Virus record (IMG/VR): IMGVR_UViG_3300020437_000008
Span: 1-50,456 of that record
Source of the DNA: a virus
Reading direction: 5' to 3' (one strand)
Length of the DNA stretch: 50,456 nucleotides
Of this stretch, positions 38,868-46,209 are shown in pieces. How positions within the stretch are numbered: position 1 is the first letter of the stretch; every line of letters starts with the position of its first letter. Below the pieces are notes generated by a model, which ran no database searches, was not told the DNA's origin, and saw only the letters and a list, made by a program, of their open reading frames with translations. A program made the translations under genes and the position numbers.

Positions 38868-39650
38868 TTAGAATGGCGAGTCGTCATCATCATGCGCTGT
38901 TGGAGTTTCCGGTGTTTCTTTAACCTCTACTTCTCCAGCTTTTACAGACTTTGCAAACTCTACTGCCATATCAAATAGATCACGCTCTTTATTAAGGTCA
39001 AGCATACCTACCTTATTTATATCCCAACCAAACCAAGAACCTTTATCATTAGATTCAGCCACTGTTTCTAGTTGGTACTTATGTGACATCATGGGTAAGA
39101 CATAGCTTCCATTTTTACCCACTGATGTAAGTGAGTTCATTTGCGTTACCCACTTACGAGCTTTGCGTAATTGTGTACTACTCATTGTAATTAAACAACG
39201 CTGAGGACCATCTTCATCCAGTAGTATTACAAAAAACTGTGCTGTGTTTGTGAGTAAATTACCGCTCGGTAATACATCTTCACCACGTTCGTTTTTAGTG
39301 GTAGTTTTTGTTATGGGGTCATCAGGGTGGTAACTGCCAAAGTATCCCCCACCTTTTTCCCTAGGAGCCCACTCAACAAACCTACGATTATAATAACAAG
39401 GTATAACTTGTACACCTTTTTCTCCATCATAGACCTTGTTAGAAACAGTGTTAAAAATCATTCCTGCTTCAGCACCTTCAACGTAAGCACCCTCACGTTT
39501 ATTAACTTGTGGACTTAGTTGTGCAAGTATCCTTAGGAAAGGTACAGCCATATCTTCTGTGCGTGTCTCCTCAAAACCTAACGAACCAAACTCTTCAAAG
39601 TCCGACAACGCTACATTTGTAGCACTTCTTTTAGTCACTTCATTTGCCAT
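38868..39650 (-). CDS. candidate single-stranded DNA-binding protein
   Basis: This 260-residue protein has a mixed alpha/beta body (VPFLRILAQLSPQVNKREGA, GVQVIPCYYNRRFVEWAPRE, QRCLITMSSTQLRKARKWV, SYVLPMMSHKYQLETVAESN). It ends in the acidic tip AHDDDDSPF, like the C-terminal tail by which SSBs recruit partners. It is encoded with primase and helicases. I recognise it as a common early protein of marine phages often tagged as ssDNA-binding. No classic OB motif is provable by eye. Confidence 0.6.
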   Translation of the reverse strand: MANEVTKRSATNVALSDFEEFGSLGFEETRTEDMAVPFLRILAQLSPQVNKREGAYVEGAEAGMIFNTVSNKVYDGEKGVQVIPCYYNRRFVEWAPREKGGGYFGSYHPDDPITKTTTKNERGEDVLPSGNLLTNTAQFFVILLDEDGPQRCLITMSSTQLRKARKWVTQMNSLTSVGKNGSYVLPMMSHKYQLETVAESNDKGSWFGWDINKVGMLDLNKERDLFDMAVEFAKSVKAGEVEVKETPETPTAHDDDDSPF

Positions 39651-39652
39651 TT

Positions 39653-40201
39653 TTAGCTCCTTGTTATTTTAGCTTTCTGCCCCACGAATATGCCAAGCAA
39701 GTCGTATGGTAAATTTTCACCTTTTTCTACTTGCTCTTTAACAAAAGACTTGAGTGTCATGGGTTCAACCCACGTCTTTGTTTGCGTTGCCATACCGCGC
39801 TGATCCAGCTCGGCAAGCAAGTCTTTAGCAAGGTTATCCTCGCCACGACCAAAAGCCGCAGTCACATGGTTTTTTATTAATGAACCATGCCCCTGTTCAG
39901 TAAGCCATGTAAAAGCTTCATCCTGTTTAGCTTTTGGTATACTCGCACTATAAAAGGGTGATACGTTTATTTTAGAACCATCATCCATTTTAAGTTCAGC
40001 AACACCATATTCGTCCATAGCGGCAGGAAGTAAATCCTCAGCTATTTTACGATGCTCTTGTTTTGCATCCTTGAGCTCTTGTTCAAGGTCAGCTATACGT
40101 TGTTCTAACGTAAGTTGCTGTTTGCATAGGTTACTGATAGTGCTTATACCTGATTTATCTAGGCTAGTCAGGTCACTAGCCACACTTTCAAAGTCCTGCA
40201 T
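39653..40201 (-). CDS. conserved early phage protein with coiled coil
   Basis: This 182-residue protein has a coiled-coil N-terminus (LEQRIADLEQELKDAKQEHR, ~32-51), then YGVAELKMDDGSKINVSPFY and SASIPKAKQDEAFTWLTEQG with HGSLIKNHVTAAFGRGED. The 'DDGSKI.V..FY.ASIP......A..WL...G.G.LIK' segment recurs in marine phages. It may be a replication or recombination accessory like Gam-type proteins, but this is only by shape. It overlaps its upstream gene by one base. Confidence 0.55.
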   Translation of the reverse strand: MQDFESVASDLTSLDKSGISTISNLCKQQLTLEQRIADLEQELKDAKQEHRKIAEDLLPAAMDEYGVAELKMDDGSKINVSPFYSASIPKAKQDEAFTWLTEQGHGSLIKNHVTAAFGRGEDNLAKDLLAELDQRGMATQTKTWVEPMTLKSFVKEQVEKGENLPYDLLGIFVGQKAKITRS

Positions 40202-40521
40202 TACAGGCTCCTCCTATGATATAAATCAACCGACAATGGGTAATACTTACCTTCAAGCCTGTCCCACTTTAATACTTTAAACTTACCATTATTATTCTTA
40301 GCCGCCTGAGCACAAGCTATGCCTATGCATACAGGGTCACCTGATAATAATAAAAAGTCATTGTCATTAAATTTTTGCAGACCTTTTGCAATCCTACGCA
40401 CTGTTGGTTGTGTGCTGAAAGCCACTTGCTCCTTTGCAGGAACAAGTATTTGCAAGTCACCGAAGGCAACTGCATCTGTGATATCCCTACCACGTACTTC
40501 TTGTGTTATGTAGACCGTCAC
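40201..40521 (-). CDS. conserved early phage protein, GTG start
   Basis: This 106-residue frame starts with GTG at 40521 (MTVYITQEVRGRDITDAVAF), with GGAG about 9 nt upstream. It has GDLQILVPAKEQVAFSTQPT, VRRIAKGLQKFNDNDFLLLS and GDPVCIGIACAQAAKNNNGK, ending KVLKWDRLEGKYYPLSVDLY. I recognise the pattern from marine phage early regions; its function is unknown. It is the first gene of the leftward early operon, opposite the helicase promoter. Confidence 0.6.
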   Translation of the reverse strand: MTVYITQEVRGRDITDAVAFGDLQILVPAKEQVAFSTQPTVRRIAKGLQKFNDNDFLLLSGDPVCIGIACAQAAKNNNGKFKVLKWDRLEGKYYPLSVDLYHRRSL

Positions 40522-40652
40522 GGCTTTCTACTCCGTTGCTTTCTTGTAGGCATGATTGCCCACTAAAACAGTATGCACTTTTATATATAGTAATAAAACA
40601 AAAAAGTTATCTAACTTATCCATCTGATATTATAATATACGATATCTGATAT

Positions 40653-40723
40653 CTTTGACTGGCCGCGCGACATTTTTGGCGACTAAAAAAGTTTAGGTGA
40701 TATTTTGTTTTGGGTGTATTATA
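40653..40723 (+). promoter_or_regulatory. helicase control region: 24-bp box plus TATTATA
   Basis: The 24-bp box (40653-40676) is identical to that upstream of terS, in the same direction relative to its gene. It is followed after 40 nt by TATTATAAATAA (40717-40728). AT-rich near-palindromes with gatatctgatat lie just before it (40624-40654). The -10-like hexamer is about 25 nt before the ATG at 40748. This 175-nt gap also must hold the start of the divergent early operon; I see TATATATAAAAG there on the minus strand. Confidence 0.65.
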
Positions 40724-40747
40724 AATAACCAGTCAGAAAGTGGTGAA

Positions 40748-42184
40748 ATGCGTTACAAATTTAAACACAAACCTTATGAGCATCAGCTTGATGCGCTCAC
40801 AAAATCTTGGAACAAATCTGAGTTTGCTTACTTTATGGATATGGGTACAGGCAAATCAAAAGTTCTTATAGATAATATGTGCATATTGTATGATCGTGGA
40901 GAAATAACTGCCGCATTAATTATCGCACCAAAAGGTGTGTATAGAAATTGGGAGCGTGGTGAGTTACCCAATCATTTACCTGAGCATGTAATTTCAGATA
41001 CTGTTTTGTGGAACCCTAACCAAACTAAAAAACAGTTAGATGAACAACGTAAATTATTTTTCCCAGATGATAATTTAAAAATATTTATTATGAATGTAGA
41101 AGCCCTAAGTACCAAGAAAGGGGCGACCATAGCGGAAAGATTTTTAGTTGCTCATGATGCACTTATGGCTATAGATGAAAGCACCACTATTAAAAATAAA
41201 GACGCAAAACGCACAAAAACAGTGGTTTCTCTAGGAAAACACGCGAAGCACAGGCGTATACTTACAGGCTCTCCAGTAACAAAAAGCCCTATGGACTTGT
41301 ATTCTCAGTGTGAGTTTCTTGATCCTTGGTTATTAGGGCATAGTAGTTTCTTTAGTTTTCAACATGAGTATGCAGTAGTGCAACGTAGAACTATGGGGTC
41401 GCATAGTTTTAACCAAGTGGTAGGATATAGGAATTTACAAAAACTAAACTCACTATTAGATAAATTTAGTTTCAGAGTTAAAAAAGAAGATTGTTTGGAT
41501 TTACCAGATAAAGTGTATGTAAAACGTAGTGTAGAACTCACAAAAGAACAAAGGTCAGTGTACGATAGTTTAAAAAGTTTTGCACTTGCTATGATGGAAG
41601 AAGGTAATGTTACCACGGATACCATACTTACTCAACTGTTACGTATGCAACAAGTTTGTTCAGGTCATGTAAAAACTGATGAAGGTGTTATAAAAACTTT
41701 TGATTCAGCAAAATTACCTGAACTTATGTCTATATTAGAAGAAACAGATGATAAGGTGATAATCTGGGCTACGTTTACGCATGACATTATTTCGATACAA
41801 AAGGCTATAGCTGATAAGTATGGTGAAAATACAGTGGCTACTTATTATGGTGAAACAGAAAGTAATAAAAGGCAAGAGATTGTAGATACTTTCCAAAACC
41901 CAGATAGTCCACTAAATTATTTTGTTGGACAGCCAAGGACAGGTGGATATGGTTTAACTCTTACACAGGCTAAAACAGTTATATATTATAGTAATAATTT
42001 TGATTTAGAAGTTAGGTTACAGAGTGAAGATAGAGCACATCGTATAGGTCAAACTAGTAAAGTAACTTATATAGATATTATAGCTGAGAACACTACAGAT
42101 GAACGTGTATTGAAAGCATTACGTAATAAGATCAATATAGCAAGTCAGGTATTAGCGGAAGATTTTAGGGATTGGATTATTTAA
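40748..42184 (+). CDS. SNF2-type DNA/RNA helicase (SF2)
   Basis: ATG 40748 (MRYKFKHKPYEHQLDALTKS) is preferred over the upstream GTG because a TATTATA box would otherwise lie in the gene; 478 residues. It has Walker A MDMGTGKSKV (~30-39), motif Ia IIAPKGVYRNWERG, motif II AIDEST (~141-146), motif III LTGSPVTKSPMD, and C-terminal PRTGGYGLTLTQAKTVIYYS and RLQSEDRAHRIGQTSKVTYI, the SNF2 signature. It is an ATP-driven translocase, perhaps for replication or DNA transactions. It is the only plus-strand gene in the window. Confidence 0.9.
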   Translation: MRYKFKHKPYEHQLDALTKSWNKSEFAYFMDMGTGKSKVLIDNMCILYDRGEITAALIIAPKGVYRNWERGELPNHLPEHVISDTVLWNPNQTKKQLDEQRKLFFPDDNLKIFIMNVEALSTKKGATIAERFLVAHDALMAIDESTTIKNKDAKRTKTVVSLGKHAKHRRILTGSPVTKSPMDLYSQCEFLDPWLLGHSSFFSFQHEYAVVQRRTMGSHSFNQVVGYRNLQKLNSLLDKFSFRVKKEDCLDLPDKVYVKRSVELTKEQRSVYDSLKSFALAMMEEGNVTTDTILTQLLRMQQVCSGHVKTDEGVIKTFDSAKLPELMSILEETDDKVIIWATFTHDIISIQKAIADKYGENTVATYYGETESNKRQEIVDTFQNPDSPLNYFVGQPRTGGYGLTLTQAKTVIYYSNNFDLEVRLQSEDRAHRIGQTSKVTYIDIIAENTTDERVLKALRNKINIASQVLAEDFRDWII

Positions 42185-42660
42185 AATTTACCCCTGTTAT
42201 ACCAAAGATAGAGTATAAACATAAAAAATCCGCATACAGTAAGTATTAAAATAAATATGCTAATAATTTCTATTAAATGTTTTCTAGCTTCCCGCTGAGC
42301 ATATAATGTCTCTTTTCTTCGTTTTCTAATTTCTGCTTCCATACGAAGTAGCTCTTGCCAAGCGTTTGGACCACACATCGCACTAATTAATTTACGTAAC
42401 TCGTCACGTTGGTTTTCAAGTTGTTTCTTTTGCGTAAATAACTCTATAGCTTCTTGTTCAACAGAAGCACCATTAAATAATTTTTTGAATATTGGAGGAT
42501 TTTTTGCTTCATGATGAGCGCGGTCTATGTCAGATACAGCACCCATCCAACGACTGAGATCACGACCCATAGACTCAATATCTCTACCAATGGAAACTCC
42601 TTTTTTCAATGCAGAAAAAGCCGCTCCAGCAATAGCCATTGCTGATACTGGATCAACCAT
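42181..42660 (-). CDS. virion-block protein with C-terminal membrane helix
   Basis: This 159-residue protein starts MVDPVSAMAIAGAAFSALKK and has GVSIGRDIESMGRDLSRWMG, a long coiled region (LFTQKKQLENQRDELRKLIS) and a C-terminal membrane segment (IISIFILILTVCGFFMFILY). I recognise 'DPV.A...A..AF...K.G...G.DIE.M..DLSRWM' from marine phages. Its stop overlaps the helicase stop on the other strand by 4 nt. It may be an internal virion or lysis-related membrane protein. Confidence 0.6.
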   Translation of the reverse strand: MVDPVSAMAIAGAAFSALKKGVSIGRDIESMGRDLSRWMGAVSDIDRAHHEAKNPPIFKKLFNGASVEQEAIELFTQKKQLENQRDELRKLISAMCGPNAWQELLRMEAEIRKRRKETLYAQREARKHLIEIISIFILILTVCGFFMFILYLWYNRGKF

Positions 42661-42661
42661 T

Positions 42662-43105
42662 TTAGATAACTGCTCTCATTCTTTGCTCAAGTCTTTGCGC
42701 TCTGTTTGGAACTTGAGTATACCATCTTGAATCAACCATTTGGTCTGCGGCTTCTTGCCAATTATGCATATTCACAGCTAAAATAAATTTTTTAAATTTA
42801 GAAAATCTTGGTCTTCCTAAATTAAACATCATATTAGCTATGATTAATTGGACTTCATCGGGCAGTACTTGAAAAGCGGGGAATACGATCTCGCAGTCTT
42901 TGAGCACCATGTCGATGTCGCGAGTGAAGCATTCTGATACTCTATCTTTTGAGACCACTGTTCCAACAGGTTGTCCATGCTCTTCGTCATCATCACGTAT
43001 GAGATGACCAATACCAAAAGTGGGATAACCCAAATGATCCAAGTATATTTCATACTTGCAACCCTCGTCTAATTCTAGTTCTGCTTGTAATTGTTTTATA
43101 TTCAT
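42662..43105 (-). CDS. GH24 T4-type lysozyme
   Basis: This 147-residue protein has the catalytic N-terminus LDEGCKYEIYLDHLGYPTFG followed by IGHL, with E14, D23 and T29 matching the T4 lysozyme triad. Later parts match too: VLPDEVQLIIANMMFNLGRP and WYTQVPNRAQRLEQRMRAVI. It would cleave peptidoglycan glycans. No signal or anchor is seen. Its place beside the internal virion proteins suggests a virion-associated lysin acting at DNA entry, with SleB at 22.9 kb as the lysis enzyme; this is inference. Confidence 0.9.
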   Translation of the reverse strand: MNIKQLQAELELDEGCKYEIYLDHLGYPTFGIGHLIRDDDEEHGQPVGTVVSKDRVSECFTRDIDMVLKDCEIVFPAFQVLPDEVQLIIANMMFNLGRPRFSKFKKFILAVNMHNWQEAADQMVDSRWYTQVPNRAQRLEQRMRAVI

Positions 43106-46100
43106 TATGTTAATGCCATTATTCCTGATCTGTTTCTATTTGCGATAGCACTACCTATATCATCACGTGGAAACAATGAATCGTAATTTGTTCCTGAGCG
43201 AGTGGGAGTAGATGCCAAAGGTAATGGAGGTAAGTTTAATCCAACTGTTTGTGTAGGTACAACAGGAGGCGTTGGTGTGATTGAAGGCGAAACACTAGCT
43301 GTAGGTTCACTTAAATCATCTCCCATTTGTGGTGGTTGACCTGTGCGTTTAACTTCTTCTTTAGGTGTTTCCACATCTTTACTAAATTTATCACCTAACT
43401 GACCCAAAATATTAGCGAATACATTTCCTTTGCGTCTGTTCCAAAACCTTTGTATTCCCGTTTTAGCACCCCCACCATGTACTTTTTTCAACTGAGAGAC
43501 TGAAGGTGGACTGGCAAAAATATTAGCCATAACATTATTTGTAAAAATAGTTTTAAATGCCTGAAACTCTAATCTTGCTAAACCAGCTACAGCTGAGGCG
43601 GCTTGTATTTGACCTCCCGCATCTATTTGAAAACCAGCAAGAAAAGATGCATAAATTCTATTGTCCATCAAATCTTTTATATACTCATTAGTTTTTCCAT
43701 CATAAGTAGGAATATCATTTTTTACTGTGGCTGATTGGAACAAAGGCTTAAGATTACCGTACCCAGCTTGTTGATTAAAATTTAAGAGGTTATTAAACTC
43801 ATCACGTAACTTTGTAACATCTACTATGTTAAGATCTTGTTTATCAAGGTCTGAAACTTTTTCTAATACTCTATTAAAAACGGCCGCTCGCATTTGAGTA
43901 GCGGCTTTACCATCAATACCACCATTTTTATTAATGAAGTCAATCATTTCTTTTTCGGTCATTGATTCAATTGATTTTAACGCTCTTTCACCCACTGTCA
44001 TATCACGTTTCATAGCGGCTTGTACACCATCTGATTGTAACCAAGAAGATTTCTGAGAAATATTCTCTAAGGCTTTACGGTCACCAATATCAGGAACTAT
44101 TTTTGCAAATAAATCGCTATCTGCTTCCATAATAGTCCGTATTCGTTCTTGTGTCTTAGCTGGATTTTGATATAACCATGTTATAAAACCATCTTGCACA
44201 TCTGCTATTAATTGTTGTGCGGCTATTTTAGCATCTGGTCTATTGCCAGCCGCTCCCTTTGCCATTTTAGTAAAATAATCCCAATCACGAGAACTAAATT
44301 GACCTGTCCAAAATTTTTCGGCAAGCTCGTTTGGCATTACATCAGATTTACGAGAAAACATACTTGCAATATTAGAAGCATTAAGAGTATCAGATTTAAG
44401 TTTAACTAATGTTTTTGCTTCATCATAATATTTTAAAAATTCTTTACTACCCCCCACAGGATTCTCTAAAATTTCATCTATAGCGTCGACAATAAGTTTT
44501 GCAGATTTAGAATCATTTTGGTCATTCATCAATCTACTTGCTCTATCACGCAAACCTTTCAGCTGACTTAATGCATCAAAACTTTTTTGCTTACCTTGAT
44601 CTTTTACAACGAGTTTAGAAACTTTTGGTTCAAGCACATTGATTAAAGCATTTGTAATTTCTTTAAGTTCACCGCTTAACTCACCTTCAGCACGAGTTGT
44701 AGGTGTTGGTATTAACCTTCCTTGTGCATCAATAGCCCTACCAGCTTTGTCTACTCGTTTTGGGGTTGTTCTTATTTGTGTCCCAAGTTGTATATCTCTT
44801 GCTATGCTTTTTAAAGGTGTAAGATCAAATACAACACTATCTGAACCAGCAGTATTAAAAGCTTTTTTATAGGCCTCATCAATAAGCTCATTATGAGATA
44901 CCTGTAATTTACTGGCTGAATCTCTTATACTACGCTCAATACCCTCTAATGTCATACCTTCTGGTAAAGTACCACCAAATTTATTAGCAACAAGTTGATA
45001 TACTTGCTCTGCTAATTCATCTTGTTGGAGTTTTGTATAGGTGCTTAATTCTTCTGCTGTAAAAGAGTCAAAATCACTTTGTGCTTTTTGTTTTAATCTT
45101 TCAAACAATGCTCGTTGTTGTTTATTTATTAGTCGTCCAGGAATACTAGATGTTCCTGCTGTTTGCGTAAATGCGGCTTGAATTAATTTATTATCAGTCG
45201 CTAATTGTGCCGCACCAAATAAAGGCAACTCTAATCTTTCTGCGGCTTGTTGCGCTTTCAATGCCTGTGGACCTGAAGTTTTTCTAGCTAAAATAGAAGC
45301 TCCACTTTCACCTGTGATCCCTTGTTTTAGTTTACCTCCTAATCCAGGAAGAAATTTGGCTATCAAACCATCTACTATACCTATTGTAGCCGCATCACTT
45401 TTATCAAGACCTTGTAGAAGCTCGAGATTATTTAAAGAAGTTTCATCAGCAATAGCCTGATCAACTAAATTTCCTAATGAAGCCCCAACAGTAGTACCTA
45501 TTAAAGGACTAAAAACAGTACCTACTAAACTTCCAACGGTTGTAAAATTACCTACGTTAGCGGTAATTGCTCCAGTTGTTTGAGGTAATGTGCCAAGCCC
45601 TACATTATCTACAGCAAAAACATCACCGTCTGGTGTAAGACTATAAACTTCTATAAATTTCCCACCCCCTGTTGGTATGCGAGAGTATTTACCTTCGGGA
45701 TGATGTTTTTTAAAATATAATTGCCTGTCTTCAAATGTACCAGCACTTTGTCTTCTCACTAAACCATCAGTAACAGTAAATCCTATTGGACCTTTGGTGC
45801 GTGATCCTTGCCATTTATCACCAAGTTTTTCTGTCAATACTGAATCTATTCTATCAATCTCAGCATTCTTAAATGTATTATAATTAGCTAAAATTTCAGA
45901 ATCTCTAGCGGCAGTTATATCAGGAGACAATGGTTCAAAGTCACCTACTGAAGGATCAGGTAAACCAAGTTGCAACAAATCATCAGCTATTTGTTGTTCA
46001 AACATGGCTTCACTAAGTGTGTCATCTTGTAGATCAACAAACTCTTCTAAGCCAAAAGGTGTAAATCTAGCACCTCCAGGAGTAAATTTTATATCAGGTG

Positions 46101-46209
46101 TAGCACTTTGAGTTTTTGGAAAAACAACACCACCACCTTGTTGAGTGGTCGTGCTCGCGCCTTGTTGAGTAGTTGTACTCCCACCTTTTTTTGGAAAAGT
46201 AATAGCCAT
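43105..46209 (-). CDS. large internal virion/ejection protein
   Basis: This 1034-residue protein starts MAITFPKKGGSTTTQQGAST with a short tandem repeat (STTTQQG). The body is helical (LTEKLGDKWQGSRTKGPIGF, VGSLVGTVFSPLIGTTVGAS, ELAEQVYQLVANKFGG, IRDSASKLQVSHNELIDEAY) and contains apolar glycine-rich stretches suited to membrane insertion. The end is Pro/Thr-rich (SVSPSITPTPPVVPTQTVG). Very large, mostly helical proteins next to a lysozyme gene are typical of podovirus ejection cores. No domain is certain. Confidence 0.6.
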   Translation of the reverse strand: MAITFPKKGGSTTTQQGASTTTQQGGGVVFPKTQSATPDIKFTPGGARFTPFGLEEFVDLQDDTLSEAMFEQQIADDLLQLGLPDPSVGDFEPLSPDITAARDSEILANYNTFKNAEIDRIDSVLTEKLGDKWQGSRTKGPIGFTVTDGLVRRQSAGTFEDRQLYFKKHHPEGKYSRIPTGGGKFIEVYSLTPDGDVFAVDNVGLGTLPQTTGAITANVGNFTTVGSLVGTVFSPLIGTTVGASLGNLVDQAIADETSLNNLELLQGLDKSDAATIGIVDGLIAKFLPGLGGKLKQGITGESGASILARKTSGPQALKAQQAAERLELPLFGAAQLATDNKLIQAAFTQTAGTSSIPGRLINKQQRALFERLKQKAQSDFDSFTAEELSTYTKLQQDELAEQVYQLVANKFGGTLPEGMTLEGIERSIRDSASKLQVSHNELIDEAYKKAFNTAGSDSVVFDLTPLKSIARDIQLGTQIRTTPKRVDKAGRAIDAQGRLIPTPTTRAEGELSGELKEITNALINVLEPKVSKLVVKDQGKQKSFDALSQLKGLRDRASRLMNDQNDSKSAKLIVDAIDEILENPVGGSKEFLKYYDEAKTLVKLKSDTLNASNIASMFSRKSDVMPNELAEKFWTGQFSSRDWDYFTKMAKGAAGNRPDAKIAAQQLIADVQDGFITWLYQNPAKTQERIRTIMEADSDLFAKIVPDIGDRKALENISQKSSWLQSDGVQAAMKRDMTVGERALKSIESMTEKEMIDFINKNGGIDGKAATQMRAAVFNRVLEKVSDLDKQDLNIVDVTKLRDEFNNLLNFNQQAGYGNLKPLFQSATVKNDIPTYDGKTNEYIKDLMDNRIYASFLAGFQIDAGGQIQAASAVAGLARLEFQAFKTIFTNNVMANIFASPPSVSQLKKVHGGGAKTGIQRFWNRRKGNVFANILGQLGDKFSKDVETPKEEVKRTGQPPQMGDDLSEPTASVSPSITPTPPVVPTQTVGLNLPPLPLASTPTRSGTNYDSLFPRDDIGSAIANRNRSGIMALT

